Shown: positions 35,116 to 44,777, counted from the first letter of the stretch. The stretch: 64,000 bases of DNA from Verrucomicrobiota bacterium (GCA_016235595.1 JACRJX010000008.1:169092-233091), one strand, 5' to 3'. The notes: generated by a model from the sequence alone, not told the origin. A program made the numbers and translations.

Positions 35116-36327
35116 TCAGGCGACAGCCTGCTGCCGCCCTGCGCGTCTCAAGACGAGGTAGCCGATGAACACCAGCAGCACCAGCGTCCCGACCGTGACA
35201 CAACCCGATGTCAGGCAGACTTCCGCGAGGCGTTTGCCGATGATGCCCTTTGACGTGAGCGTGGTCAGCGCAAAGCTTACCGCCAGCACACCACCACCGA
35301 TCCATCGCGCTCGCGTCTCTTGCAATACGCAAGCGGACAACACCACGTAGGGTAGCATCAGTGCCACGAAACTTGATTTGCTGCTCTGTGGCGAGAGCAT
35401 GAGCATGCTGATCAACATCAGCGAACCATCCAGAAGCAGTGCATGCGGCGTCCGGCCCGACCGCAGCAGCAGCACGAAAACAATCAGCGCGAAACCGAGA
35501 TAGACGGCGAGCAAAACGTTCCGCCGCGACATCGCGCCGCTGGTCTGGTGCGCGAACTCATACACCATCCCGCGCAACGATTGGTTCAGCAGGTTGGCCT
35601 GCTCCCAATGCCGTGTCTGCTCTGCCACCGGCTTGTTGCGAACCGATCCCACCGCAAGGTCGTGGACCCACGTGACGAAGTAACCGTGCGGCGCGCCCTG
35701 CGGCGTGAAGAACACGTCCGGCAGGAATGAGAAGCCCGCATAGAACACCGCGCACAGCAGGAAGAGCTTCACCCGGCGTCGCAGCAGCAGATAGGGCAGG
35801 AACAACAATGGTGTCGCCTTCAGGGCCGCCGCCAGCGCAAAGCCGGCCGCCGCGCGCAAGTCCTTCCCGGCCTGCATCCCCCACAGCCCCGCCAGCACGC
35901 ACAGGAACACGATCACGTCGTAGGCCTGGTTTTCCAGCACGGCCAGCATGAACTTCAGGCTCAACACCAGCGACAACACCCGCAGCCAGAAGATTTTCTT
36001 CCCCTGCGACAGTTCTGGAAAATTCCCCACCGTCAGCCGCTCGCACAATCGGTAACTGAGCCACGTCGCCCCCACCAGCACCGCATACCAGACCAGATTC
36101 CTCAGCCACATCGGCAACGGCACGAACGGAATCATCACAAACGCAAAAAACGGTGGATACGTGAACCCTTGCGCACCGATCTCCAGCGCCTGCCCGTGCA
36201 GCAGCGCCTCCGCCCCGAGCGGATAGAGCGTCATCCCGTCTGGCCGGCTGGCAAACCGCGGGTAGTACGCCGCCACGATCACCAGCAGCAATAAAACCGT
36301 CCTGTACCGCCGCAGAAACTCGACCAT
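35116..36327 (-). CDS. GT87 family (DUF2029) membrane glycosyltransferase
   Basis: A 403-residue polytopic protein with about ten hydrophobic helices. GFTYPPFFAFVMIPF in the first loop and ALAAALKATPLLFLPYLLLRRR in the middle are the DUF2029/GT87 signatures, seen in polyprenyl-phosphate-mannose-dependent mannosyltransferases. It probably transfers a sugar from a lipid carrier on the outer face of the cytoplasmic membrane. It converges on the AraR-like regulator gene with a 63-base gap. Confidence 0.8.
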   Translation of the reverse strand: MVEFLRRYRTVLLLLVIVAAYYPRFASRPDGMTLYPLGAEALLHGQALEIGAQGFTYPPFFAFVMIPFVPLPMWLRNLVWYAVLVGATWLSYRLCERLTVGNFPELSQGKKIFWLRVLSLVLSLKFMLAVLENQAYDVIVFLCVLAGLWGMQAGKDLRAAAGFALAAALKATPLLFLPYLLLRRRVKLFLLCAVFYAGFSFLPDVFFTPQGAPHGYFVTWVHDLAVGSVRNKPVAEQTRHWEQANLLNQSLRGMVYEFAHQTSGAMSRRNVLLAVYLGFALIVFVLLLRSGRTPHALLLDGSLMLISMLMLSPQSSKSSFVALMLPYVVLSACVLQETRARWIGGGVLAVSFALTTLTSKGIIGKRLAEVCLTSGCVTVGTLVLLVFIGYLVLRRAGRQQAVA

Positions 36328-36489
36328 GTTGTTCTATTACCACTCGCCTGCGCCGTGAGGCGAGTTAAGAGTTAAGAGTTGGCGGAATTCTGACTACGCC
36401 TAAACCCCTCTATTCTTCACTTTCACTCTTAACTTCCCCAGCGAAAACCGCTTGCCCCCGCAAGCCGCCGAGAGGACTATGCCCGGCGA

Positions 36490-36508
36490 AGTCGAAGTCG
36501 AAGTCGAA
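36490..36508. repeat. short tandem repeat, three GTCGAA units
   Basis: Three consecutive GTCGAA hexamers run through this AT-richer intergenic stretch. About 100 bases upstream, GTTAAGAGTTAAGAGTT and, inverted, CACTCTTAAC form a loosely inverted pair (36365-36433). Together they look like small intergenic repeat elements rather than coding sequence. Confidence 0.4.
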
Positions 36509-36523
36509 GAACCATTACGACGC

Positions 36524-36796
36524 ATGGCAAGAAGCTACCATGTCACGGAACGGAAACGGAAACGGGACCACTGGTTGAATCGTGGTGACGGCGGAAACTG
36601 TCTGGAGGGCTTGAGCGAATTAGATGAACTTTCGTTGAAGAAGCTTGCAACCAAGTGCAACGAGAAATGGAAGCGAGATGCGCAAAAGGCTCAAGGAATT
36701 TTACGCACCAAGCTCGTTTACAAGGACGGAAAGACTTCGACTGAAAAGCAGAAATGTCGTGGTCGGTTGTCGGACACCACTGAAAGGGAACCGTAA
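36524..36796 (+). CDS. small basic hypothetical protein (uncertain)
   Basis: An open frame of 90 residues from the ATG at 36524 (longer from 36452), lysine- and arginine-rich and without recognisable motifs. It ends two bases before the next gene's ATG. The DNA is less GC-rich than its surroundings. It could be a real small protein or part of a noncoding repeat; the upstream extension is certainly repeat-like. Confidence 0.3.
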   Translation: MARSYHVTERKRKRDHWLNRGDGGNCLEGLSELDELSLKKLATKCNEKWKRDAQKAQGILRTKLVYKDGKTSTEKQKCRGRLSDTTEREP

Positions 36797-36798
36797 CC

Positions 36799-37326
36799 AT
36801 GCGCTATACCTACAAAATACCTGCGGCTGAGTCGGTCGCCTTCGGAATGCATGTCCAACGCAAAATGCGCGACAAGTTCATGCCGCTATGGCTTCAGTTC
36901 CTTCTGATTTCCACTTTTGTGGCAGTCTTCTTCCTTGGCGCACATTGGATTATCGGGATTCCTGATCGCGTCGTTGGCATGTGCCTGTTTATATGGATCC
37001 TCTTCTGCCTGTGTCAGAAGGTGTGTGTTTTTGCTGGCCGTAAGATGGCTGTACGCTATCTCGCATCAATACCGGGTTCCGAAACTCATATTTGCGAAGT
37101 TAGCGACGGTTATTATACGAGCGAAAATAATGGCACGCGGATTTCATTTCCGCTGTCAGGTTTGACGCGCATCTATGAAGACAAGGTTTTTGTGTATCTG
37201 GATTTCGAGGACCGTGGCTATGCCAGAATTCCCATCAGCGCCTTTTCATCGATTCAAGAGCGTGAGGACTTTGTCCGTTCCATGTCCGCCAACATAAAGC
37301 TAAAAGGCACCGCAATGCCCAGTTAG
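36799..37326 (+). CDS. YcxB-like membrane protein
   Basis: A 175-residue protein with two membrane helices (about residues 30-75), followed by a soluble beta-rich part: TRISFPLSGLTRIYEDKVFVYLDF and ARIPISAF. This pattern matches YcxB-like C-terminal domains found in small bacterial membrane proteins of unknown role. Its base composition is clearly less GC-rich than flanking genes, so it may have been acquired separately. Confidence 0.6.
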   Translation: MRYTYKIPAAESVAFGMHVQRKMRDKFMPLWLQFLLISTFVAVFFLGAHWIIGIPDRVVGMCLFIWILFCLCQKVCVFAGRKMAVRYLASIPGSETHICEVSDGYYTSENNGTRISFPLSGLTRIYEDKVFVYLDFEDRGYARIPISAFSSIQEREDFVRSMSANIKLKGTAMPS

Positions 37327-37379
37327 ACTGCGGCTATTGAAGGCGGCCGAAGGATGAAACGCATGAGAACCGAGAGTCG

Positions 37380-37450
37380 CCCTGCCCCACTCTTCTCGAT
37401 CCTCCCTTCGCGTTTTTCGGCGCCTTTCTGCGCCTCTGCGTTCAGAACGC
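37380..37450 (-). repeat. dispersed repeat remnant (GCAGAGGCGCAG type)
   Basis: Read on the minus strand this stretch goes TGAACGCAGAGGCGCAGAAA, then GGCGCCGAAAAACGCGAAGG. Sequences of this style recur between genes in many Verrucomicrobiota and Acidobacteriota and are commonly misannotated as Arg/Glu-rich small proteins. I treat the 60-81 residue open frames here as noncoding. Confidence 0.45.
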
Positions 37451-37453
37451 CGT

Positions 37454-38395
37454 TTATCTCGGCAACCCCACGTCCTGCGGTTGGCCGCACAGATGCCAGC
37501 GAAGGAGGGCGGTGTGAACGCGCAGGCGCTCTTTCCACTTCTCATTTCTGCCGAGCGTGAAAAGAGTCATCAAGCCGCTGGAGAGCCAGTCCACCAGCAG
37601 GCGCGCGGCCAGCCCGGCGGCCAGCAGACGGCACGCGGCGGGGTGGTGGTTCTTGGCGAAGTAAAGGTAGCGGGAACGCCAATACTCGATGCGCGCCTCC
37701 GGCCGCACTTGTCGCGCGCTGCGGCCCTGGCCGTGAGCGACGCGAATGTGCGGCAGGTGCATGACGCGCCAGCCGCGCCGACGGGCGTGGAGGCAGAAGT
37801 CGGTTTCTTCGAGGAAGAAGAAGTAACGCTCGTCGAGCCCGCCCAGCGCGTCCCAGGTCTCGCGCCGGATGAGCATGAAGGCGCCGACGATGGTCTCGAC
37901 CTCGACCGGTTCGGTGGACCGATGTTCCTTGCCGGGGTATCGGCGCGGGAAGAGGCGGCGCAGGAGCGATTTGTTCAGCAGCTCGGTGGCGAGGGTCGGA
38001 AAATTGGCGATGGAGTTTTGCAGGGAGCCGTCGGGGTTGACCAACTGCGCGCCCGCCACGCCGCAGTCGGGATGCTCGCGCATCCAAGCGATGGCGGCAC
38101 CGAGCGAATCCGGTTTGACCTCGGCATCGGAGTTCAGCAGGAGCAGGAAACTGCCCTGAGCCTTGCTCGCTGCGCGGTTGTTGGCGCGGGCGAAGCCGAG
38201 GTTGTTTTCGGAGCGGATGCCGATGACGGACGGAAACTCGGCCGCCACGGTGGCGAGCGTGCCATCGGTGGAGCCGTTGTCCACCAGGAGAATCTCCTTG
38301 CTCAGATCATCGCGGGCATCGAGAACCGACTGGATGGCCGCGCAGGTTAGCGAGCAGGTGTTTCGGGTGACGATGATGACGGAGAGGTCGAGCAT
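37454..38395 (-). CDS. glycosyltransferase family 2
   Basis: A 313-residue enzyme from the ATG at 38395, overlapping the end of the upstream gene by 49 bases. LDLSVIIVTRNT begins the GT-A fold, VDNGSTDGTL and LLLNSDAEVKPDSL supply the nucleotide-binding and DxD-like acidic residues, and FFFLEETDFCLHARRRGW is the ED(x)D catalytic-base region of rhamnosyltransferase-type GT2 enzymes. It probably extends an LPS or exopolysaccharide chain. Confidence 0.88.
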   Translation of the reverse strand: MLDLSVIIVTRNTCSLTCAAIQSVLDARDDLSKEILLVDNGSTDGTLATVAAEFPSVIGIRSENNLGFARANNRAASKAQGSFLLLLNSDAEVKPDSLGAAIAWMREHPDCGVAGAQLVNPDGSLQNSIANFPTLATELLNKSLLRRLFPRRYPGKEHRSTEPVEVETIVGAFMLIRRETWDALGGLDERYFFFLEETDFCLHARRRGWRVMHLPHIRVAHGQGRSARQVRPEARIEYWRSRYLYFAKNHHPAACRLLAAGLAARLLVDWLSSGLMTLFTLGRNEKWKERLRVHTALLRWHLCGQPQDVGLPR

Positions 38396-39174
38396 GGGGA
38401 AGAAGCGGCGGCCATCATGGCCTCGCGGGCCTTGGCGTAACGAGTCAGGCAGGCGAAAGCGGTCTGCCACGCGAGATAGAACCCGACCCAGCCATCCAGG
38501 AAACCCAGCCGCAGAAAGTAGCAGCGCAGGAAGCGCCAGAGCGGACGCACCGCGAAATCGAGTGCACCGGGCTTATAGCCGCGCTCCACGCAGTGCCGCG
38601 CGAAGTAATCGCCGTAAACGCTGATCTTGGCGAGTTGGCGGTCGAGGCTTTCCATGCTGTAGTGCAGCAACTCGCCGCGCAACCGGCCGACAGGGCCGTC
38701 GGCGACGAGTTTGTCGTGCGGGTCCGTGCCCTGCCACTGCGCGTGGCCACGCTGCCAAAGGCGCGTCTGGAGGTCGGGATACCAGTCGCCGTGGCGAATC
38801 CAGCGCCCAAGATAGAACGTGCAGCGAGGAAAACTGTAAGCCGCGCACCGCGCCGCCTCGCCCGCGCGTTCGAGCAGGCTCGCGATGTCGCGCTGGAGTT
38901 CAGGGGAAACCACTTCATCGGCGTCCAAGCCAAGCACCCACGGCTGGGTGGCCTTTGCGGCGGCGGAGTTCTTCTGGGCAACGTGGCCTTTCCAAGGCTC
39001 GCGGAAGACCTTCGCGCCGAACTTGGCGGCGATCTCGTCGGTCCCGTCGGCCACGTCGGCGTTCAGAACGATGATGATTTCACCGGCCCAAGCGGAAACG
39101 CTCTCCAGAGCGCGGGCGATGCGTTTGGCTTCCGCGCCGGAAATCATGGCCACAGTGATGGGTAGCTTGTTCAT
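38347..39174 (-). CDS. glycosyltransferase family 2, WaaE/KdtX-like
   Basis: A 275-residue enzyme. ITVAMISGAEAKRIARAL, VLNADVADGT, LGLDADEVVSPEL and HYSMESLDRQLAKISVYGDYFA match the LPS-core beta-glucosyltransferase family (WaaE/KdtX). It is translationally coupled to the second GT2 gene, which begins inside its 3' end. These two plus GT87 and GT9 suggest a locus for cell-surface glycan assembly. Confidence 0.85.
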   Translation of the reverse strand: MNKLPITVAMISGAEAKRIARALESVSAWAGEIIIVLNADVADGTDEIAAKFGAKVFREPWKGHVAQKNSAAAKATQPWVLGLDADEVVSPELQRDIASLLERAGEAARCAAYSFPRCTFYLGRWIRHGDWYPDLQTRLWQRGHAQWQGTDPHDKLVADGPVGRLRGELLHYSMESLDRQLAKISVYGDYFARHCVERGYKPGALDFAVRPLWRFLRCYFLRLGFLDGWVGFYLAWQTAFACLTRYAKAREAMMAAASSPCSTSPSSSSPETPAR

Positions 39175-39305
39175 CGCCTGACAAAACAGAGAACGCGACG
39201 GAGGCTACGTCACCGTTCGTGGCGAAACAATCCAAAACCCGGCGTGAACGGGAGGTTCGAAGCACGATGGAAGCGGCAGCCGCGATCGTGGCCGGGGGCA
39301 ACCAA

Positions 39306-40955
39306 TTACTTCGTTCTTTTCTTGCCGCCCTTTTTGCCGGGACGGACGGGCTCCGGGTCAGTGTAGGGCGAACGCTCGAAGGTCTGGCCATCGCCGGTGA
39401 CGCGCGGGTCATTGGCTTCGGCGAGAATCTTCATGAGTCGCGCGGACATCTCGCGCTTCGCGTCGGCATAGGCGGGATCGTCGGCGACGTTGACGGTTTG
39501 GTCGGGGTCTTTGCGAAGGTCGAAGAGTTGCTCGGCGGGGCGCTTCGCGAAGGCGTAGTCGTAGTGCCATTGCCACTGCGGCAACGCGTATTGCCCGACC
39601 AGCCACGCTTTCGTCGGGCTGGCATCCATGTCGGCGAAGGCAACAAAGGTGTTGTGCTCCAGTTCGTCGGCGGACGGCAAATCCGCCCGGCTGGTGAACT
39701 TCGGGCTGCCCATCGGCCAGCGGTCGGGCGCGAAGTTGCGGACGTAGAGGAAGTCCGCCGTGCGCAGCGCGCGGTGCGGATACGGCAGATTGCCCTCGCG
39801 TGCAGCGGCCACGTGGCGCTCCCGGCCCGTAACGACCCACGTGCGCGACGGGTCCACGAGGCCGGATTCTTTCGAGCGCAGAACGTTCATCAGACTGCGG
39901 CCGGTCATCACGTCGGGCGGCTTCAAGCCACCGGCTTCGAGGAACGTCGGTGCGAGGTCCATCAGGTTCACGAAGTCGTCCAGCACGCGGCCGCCGGGCA
40001 CGCCGGGCACGCGCGCGATCAGCGCCACGCCGACGCCGAAGTCGAAGAGGTTGCACTTACCACCGGGCACGCCGGGCATGCCGTGGTCGCCGCTGATGAC
40101 GACGAGTGTGTTGTCGAGTTCGCCGATCTCCTCCAGTTTCTTAATCAACACGCCGACGCCGGCGTCCCACGCCTGGATCTCGCCCATGTAGTCGGTGTAA
40201 TCCGCGCGTACCTCCGGCACGTCCGGCATGAATTTCGGCAGCTTGCCTTTGATGGAGTCCGGCTCGATGCCCCAGAGCGCCTTGCCGGAATCCTTCTCGT
40301 AGGCGCGGTGTGTGAGTGTCGGGCCAAACCAGTAGCAGAATGGCTGGCCGGTTTTTCGGTCGGCGAGAAACGCTTCGAAGTTGCCGCGCACTTGGGACAG
40401 AATCTTCTGCTTCGCCGCCTCGAACGTCATGCCGCCGCGCACCAGTCGCGTCGCGTTCTCGGAAAAGTTACAGAAGTCGCGGCCGGCCTTTTCGTAAGCG
40501 TATTGCTGGCCACCGTAAGGCGCGTCAGCGGGTGTGCCGGGACTCCAGACCTTGTAGCTCTTGCCGATGTGATAGCCCGCGTCGCGCAGCAGCAGCGGGT
40601 AGCTCGGAATGCTCTCGTCCCACTGGGCCCCTTGCAGGATCGCGCCGCGCCGCGTGCGGAAGAAATACTGTCCCGACAACAGCGAACTGCGGCACGGCGT
40701 GCAGCTCGGCGCGGTGACGAACGCGTTCTTGAACAGCGCGCCCTCGCGCGCCATGCGGTCAACGACCGGCGTCTTGAGAACCTGGTTGATGGACGGCCTG
40801 CTCTCGACCGTTGTGTAACAGTTTGCGTAACGCCCCCAGTCGTCGGCGAAGCAGAAAAGGATGTTCAAACGTTTGGAAGCCGGCGCATCGGCTGCCACAC
40901 CAGAACTCGCCGCCGCTGAAATGGCCAGCACGCAAAGCAGGATCTTTGTTTTCAT
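39306..40955 (-). CDS. secreted arylsulfatase-type sulfatase
   Basis: A 549-residue enzyme from the ATG at 40955 (GAGGAG eight bases upstream); the longer frame lacks a leader. A signal peptide ends near GVAAD. NILFCFADDWGRY supplies the metal-binding Asp pair, and SCTPCRSSLLSG is the sulfatase motif CxPxR, with Cys85 the residue converted to formylglycine. VVISGDHGMPG is the second metal site. An anaerobic or aerobic maturase is not in view. It likely removes sulfate esters from a polysaccharide outside the cytoplasm. Confidence 0.92.
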   Translation of the reverse strand: MKTKILLCVLAISAAASSGVAADAPASKRLNILFCFADDWGRYANCYTTVESRPSINQVLKTPVVDRMAREGALFKNAFVTAPSCTPCRSSLLSGQYFFRTRRGAILQGAQWDESIPSYPLLLRDAGYHIGKSYKVWSPGTPADAPYGGQQYAYEKAGRDFCNFSENATRLVRGGMTFEAAKQKILSQVRGNFEAFLADRKTGQPFCYWFGPTLTHRAYEKDSGKALWGIEPDSIKGKLPKFMPDVPEVRADYTDYMGEIQAWDAGVGVLIKKLEEIGELDNTLVVISGDHGMPGVPGGKCNLFDFGVGVALIARVPGVPGGRVLDDFVNLMDLAPTFLEAGGLKPPDVMTGRSLMNVLRSKESGLVDPSRTWVVTGRERHVAAAREGNLPYPHRALRTADFLYVRNFAPDRWPMGSPKFTSRADLPSADELEHNTFVAFADMDASPTKAWLVGQYALPQWQWHYDYAFAKRPAEQLFDLRKDPDQTVNVADDPAYADAKREMSARLMKILAEANDPRVTGDGQTFERSPYTDPEPVRPGKKGGKKRTK

Positions 40956-41051
40956 TCGTTGGCTCCTCGCAACTATTTCCGGCCGCCACGGGGCGACCTT
41001 CTTCAAAACACCGCAACTGCCGGCTGGTTGCGATTCGCCAGACCGAATCCG

Positions 41052-42476
41052 TCAGAACTCCAGCTTCTTGAATCCCGGACTGGGCATGGGATAGCTGCCA
41101 CCAGCCTCGGCCTGCAGCGGAGCGGGGGAATCCATCGTGAGCTGCGCCACCTGCGGCGCGAACTCGTGCTCGTGGTTGAGCATCTGGTCGAAGGTGACAA
41201 TTTGGCCGGTGTGGACAGCCATGCGGCCCATGAGAACCACCAGGCTCGCTTCAGTGCCGCGCTTGACCTCGTTGTAGGGTTTGTTCTGGCGAATGGCCTC
41301 GACAAGGTGGTCCCACTCCAGTTGGTAGGGGCTCGGCTCCGGTTGCGGGAACGCCCACACGAGGTCGCCATCGGCCATCGTCTGGCTCTTGTAGATGCGG
41401 CATTTGGCCGGCGTGTGCATGTAGGTGGAGATGACGGCCGCGCCTTTCGTGCCGTGGGCATAGCTGGCAAACTCATTGTGGCAGCGGGCTGCGTAGCGCG
41501 AATTGAGATAGAGCTTCGTGCCGTCCGCAAAGGTGTATTCGATGGAATAGTTGTCGAAGTTCTGGTCAATGGCGTCGCCGCGATAACACCGGCCGCCCAA
41601 GCCGTGGGCCTTTACCGGCCACGCGTCCTTCATCCAACAGCATTCGTCAACATTATGCGCGACGTAGTCGTGGAACACGCCACCGCTGGCCCACATGAAG
41701 CCGAGGTACTTCTGGATTTGGTAAAGCAACTCACTGATGCCGGCCGGGCGCGGACCGACGGCGCCGGCCGGGCTGACGAGCCGGTAGCTCCGCAGCGTCA
41801 TGAGGTCGCCGATCTGGCCGGACTTGATGCGGTCGTAGAGTTCCCAACGGGCCTTGCAGTGGCGGCACATCAAGCCCACGCCAACCTTGAGGTTCTTCTT
41901 CACCGACTCCTCGCCGAGTTGGAGCATCTTGCGCGTGGTGGGGCCATCTACTGTGATCGGCTTCTCCATGAAGACGTTGATCCCCTTGGCGATGGCGTAT
42001 TGGAAATGCACCCACCGGAACGCGACGGGCGTGGTCAGGATCGCGATGTCGCCCGGCTTCAGGCAGTCCATCGCCTTCTGATAAGCATCGAAGCCGAGGA
42101 ACCGTCGCTCGGGCGGCACGTCAATCTGCCCGGCATGGAAACCACCCATATGTCTGTCGGCGCTCGCCGCGCTCGTTGGGGCGGCCGCGCTGCTGCTGGC
42201 GGTTTTCTTCAGGGCATCGTGGCTGCGCTGGAGGCGCTCCTCGAAAATGTCGGCCATCGCAACCAGCTTGATGGGGCCGCTCTGGGTCGAGAGCGCGTTG
42301 CCGGCCGCGCCGGTACCGCGCCCGCCGCAGCCGATCAGGGCCACCTGGATCGTGTCGCCGCCGGCCGCGTGGACCTGTGGCAGCACCACACCAGCCAGCG
42401 CGGAAACCGCGGCGAGCCGACCGGTATTTGTCAGGAATTGACGTCGTGACACAGAGGAAGGAATCATCTCGTTCAT
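41052..42476 (-). CDS. Tat-exported Gfo/Idh/MocA family protein
   Basis: A 474-residue protein from the ATG at 42476, which yields the leader VSRRQFLTNTG followed by a hydrophobic stretch and VHAAGG. The open frame extends 190 codons further upstream, inside the next gene on the strand, and that part is a frame shadow. ALIGCGGRGTGAAG is the Rossmann loop and VFMEKPITVDG the conserved Lys region. Exported Gfo/Idh proteins with a tightly bound cofactor are common in Planctomycetota and Verrucomicrobiota and often act as glycosidases or epimerases (GH109-like). Confidence 0.88.
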   Translation of the reverse strand: MNEMIPSSVSRRQFLTNTGRLAAVSALAGVVLPQVHAAGGDTIQVALIGCGGRGTGAAGNALSTQSGPIKLVAMADIFEERLQRSHDALKKTASSSAAAPTSAASADRHMGGFHAGQIDVPPERRFLGFDAYQKAMDCLKPGDIAILTTPVAFRWVHFQYAIAKGINVFMEKPITVDGPTTRKMLQLGEESVKKNLKVGVGLMCRHCKARWELYDRIKSGQIGDLMTLRSYRLVSPAGAVGPRPAGISELLYQIQKYLGFMWASGGVFHDYVAHNVDECCWMKDAWPVKAHGLGGRCYRGDAIDQNFDNYSIEYTFADGTKLYLNSRYAARCHNEFASYAHGTKGAAVISTYMHTPAKCRIYKSQTMADGDLVWAFPQPEPSPYQLEWDHLVEAIRQNKPYNEVKRGTEASLVVLMGRMAVHTGQIVTFDQMLNHEHEFAPQVAQLTMDSPAPLQAEAGGSYPMPSPGFKKLEF

Positions 42477-42529
42477 GGGAGGTATCTTTACTCTTGCGAT
42501 AATAATCCTCAAGGCTCTGGCGCGCCAAA

Positions 42530-43837
42530 TCATCCCCGAATCTTTGCCGTGACACGCTTGTGCCATGCCGTATCGGCCCAGAGGCGCGGGAACTGCGGGT
42601 GGGTGAAGTTGGAGGTGCAGTTGAATCGGTAGCCGTGCTTGCGGCCAAGGCTCGCGCAGATTTCGCCGGCTTCCTTGATGATGTCCCAACTCAACGCCGG
42701 ATGATCGAGCCAGTTGATGGTGCCCCAGCCTTCGGTGTTGCCGCAGGGTTTGTTGTGCTGGCGGCCCAGCGCGGCGACTTCGGCCATCTGCTGGTCCATC
42801 CACTCGATCAGCTTCGGCTTGTGCGCCGTCCAGTTCTTCATCAACGCCTCCTGGACCTTCGGAAACCCGGCGTCGCTGTCGGCAAGCCTGTGGATGTTTT
42901 CCCAGTAGCCGGTTTTGGCGGAGAGGAGCGGATTCATGACGAACCAGTAGTGCGCATCCAGCGCGGCGATCTTCGTCGTCGCCATTGCACGCCAGTCGGC
43001 CGAGCGGTTGTAGGTGAGCGAGAACAAAAAATCGAGGTCCGGCCACTTCACCTGCAGGCGTGTGATGGTGTCGTTGGCGAAGCCGGTGTAGAACTTGCGC
43101 GAAGCCTCATTGTTGTAACTGCCGGCTTGCTCCTTCCATTCGTGGACGCCTTCGGCCTTGGCCTTCTCCCTGCGCACCTTCATATCGCTGTCCATGTGGT
43201 CTCGAAGCCACTTGAACCCGCTGAAGAGCGGATACTCGTTGAGCAAGTCCACGTAATAGATGTTGTGGAGCAGGTCATTGTCCTTGAGAAACCGCAACGT
43301 CTGATCCCACACGCGAACGAAACCATCGAGACCCTGGACGTTTTCCACCCATTGGTTTACGCGCTTGGGATCATGGCCCGGCCCGAAGAACCACGTCGAG
43401 AGACCCAACAGGAGGCCCCGGTCGAGGCAGCGCGGGATGAACTCCTTCAGCGCCTGGCGCGGATGAAGCGTCGTCGGGAACTGGTTGCCCCACATCACCG
43501 GCTTCTTGTCGTTCTTGGGGAAATGATGCGAATCGTTGACGCGCCCATCGGGACCGGTCGCGACCAGCGGCGGGAACACGTCGAAACGGATGGCGTTGTA
43601 GCCGCGTTCAACGAGACCATCGAGCACCTTGTCCCAGTCGGCGAACTCGCAGCCCGGATCGTGGCGCAGCGCCCACGAGAAATCCCACATCGCGATGGCC
43701 GCCGGTTCTTTCAGCGCACGCACTCCGCACGCCACCCTCGGCGCGGCTGCCAGCGTTCGCTGCACGGCTCCCTCTGCCGCGCCGGCCAGCAACACAGCGC
43801 CCGCTGTTCGTCTCACAAATTCCCGTCGTGTGATCAT
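42530..43837 (-). CDS. Tat-exported TIM-barrel glycosidase (cellulase-like)
   Basis: A 435-residue protein from the ATG at 43837, giving the leader MITRREFVRRTAG. NAIRFDVFPP, YYVDLLNEYPLFSG (probable acid/base Glu) and CGNTEGWGTINW (probable nucleophile Glu) resemble the sugar-binding cellulase-like family (PF12876) of GH-A clan barrels. It is 53 bases upstream of the exported Gfo/Idh gene and likely in one transcript with it. Confidence 0.7.
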   Translation of the reverse strand: MITRREFVRRTAGAVLLAGAAEGAVQRTLAAAPRVACGVRALKEPAAIAMWDFSWALRHDPGCEFADWDKVLDGLVERGYNAIRFDVFPPLVATGPDGRVNDSHHFPKNDKKPVMWGNQFPTTLHPRQALKEFIPRCLDRGLLLGLSTWFFGPGHDPKRVNQWVENVQGLDGFVRVWDQTLRFLKDNDLLHNIYYVDLLNEYPLFSGFKWLRDHMDSDMKVRREKAKAEGVHEWKEQAGSYNNEASRKFYTGFANDTITRLQVKWPDLDFLFSLTYNRSADWRAMATTKIAALDAHYWFVMNPLLSAKTGYWENIHRLADSDAGFPKVQEALMKNWTAHKPKLIEWMDQQMAEVAALGRQHNKPCGNTEGWGTINWLDHPALSWDIIKEAGEICASLGRKHGYRFNCTSNFTHPQFPRLWADTAWHKRVTAKIRG

Positions 43838-43958
43838 GAATTTATCATCTCCGCTCGTGGCTCGTCGGCAATGTGAGCCAGTTTGCCGGCGCGGCGATAT
43901 CTCAAACGCCAATGTCAGCCTATCGCAGTTGCGCGGCCGGCTCAAACCAAGAAAACAG

Positions 43959-43987
43959 TTGACCTCCCCGCCGGACTTTTACACTAT
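43959..43987 (+). promoter_or_regulatory. candidate promoter of the PagL-like gene
   Basis: TTGACC at 43959-43964 is followed by TACACT (43980-43985, 15-base spacer) or CACTAT (43982-43987, 17-base spacer). Transcription would start about 60 bases before the ATG at 44052, leaving room for the GGAG ribosome-binding site seen there. It lies in the 214-base divergent gap between the TIM-barrel and PagL genes. Confidence 0.4.
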
Positions 43988-44051
43988 GAAAAGTGGTGTT
44001 GTTTCGAGCGATGGCGCGGTTTGGTGGCTGTCGCGGTGGAGAAGAATAGTC

Positions 44052-44777
44052 ATGTTGAACCATAATACTCGGTTGGCAGTTTTTGTGGCGGCGATCCAGT
44101 GCTTTGGATTTGCGGCGCTGGCGCAGCAGCCTGCCCTTATTTCCAACGATTTGAAACCGCCTTCGCCTGACAAGGTGGCGGCCATCCAGAATCTCCGGCA
44201 GAATGCGCCAATCTACGTGGCCGAGAAACGCGGGCCATGGGAGGCTGAAGTGGGTGGTCCGTTGCGGGCCGGAGCGATGGAACTCGGCTTCCAGCTCGGT
44301 TACGCCTCCTCCCTGCGCATGGGTGGCACGCAGAACAACTACAATTTTGCTTTCGCCAATCCCCGTTTCGGCTACGTCTTCACTGACATGATCGGCGAGG
44401 ATGTCCTCGGTGGTTTCCTCAAAGGCAACGGCGAGGTGGTGTTCGAAGGCCTCTTCGGCATGGGCTTGAAAGGGGTACACGGCGGCACCGAAGGCCTGAC
44501 GATCAACTACAAGCATAACTTCATCACGGGCACCCGCTTCGTGCCGTTCGTGGAGTTGGGCATGGGCTTGAGCTTCAACCAGTGGCACATCTACGAGTGC
44601 CAGACCGACTTCGAGTTCATCCTCCAGGCGGGCGCTGGCGTGCAGTATTTCTTCACTGACGACTGGGCGCTGATCGTCGAGGGCCGCTGGCACCACATGT
44701 CCAACGCCGGCATCACCTATCCCAACCCCGGCCTCAACGACATCATGGGCACGGCCGGTATTACACACTTCTTCTGA
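44052..44777 (+). CDS. lipid A 3-O-deacylase, PagL family
   Basis: A 241-residue outer-membrane enzyme with a signal peptide ending near LAQQ. The catalytic signature HHMSNAGI, with His215 and Ser217, followed by NPGLND, matches the HxSNAG...NPGxN core of PagL, which removes the 3-position acyl chain of lipid A. Alternating hydrophobic strands and the terminal HFF fit an eight-strand barrel. The N-terminal 40 residues after the leader are longer than in Pseudomonas PagL. The gene implies LPS with remodelled lipid A. Confidence 0.82.
   Translation: MLNHNTRLAVFVAAIQCFGFAALAQQPALISNDLKPPSPDKVAAIQNLRQNAPIYVAEKRGPWEAEVGGPLRAGAMELGFQLGYASSLRMGGTQNNYNFAFANPRFGYVFTDMIGEDVLGGFLKGNGEVVFEGLFGMGLKGVHGGTEGLTINYKHNFITGTRFVPFVELGMGLSFNQWHIYECQTDFEFILQAGAGVQYFFTDDWALIVEGRWHHMSNAGITYPNPGLNDIMGTAGITHFF

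Noticed and set aside
37300..37545. Small Arg/Glu-rich frames on the minus strand
   Set aside because: They translate a GCAGAGGCGCAG-type dispersed repeat rather than a protein.
42477..43046. 190-codon N-terminal extension of the exported Gfo/Idh frame
   Set aside because: It lies inside the next gene in another frame and would bury the Tat leader.
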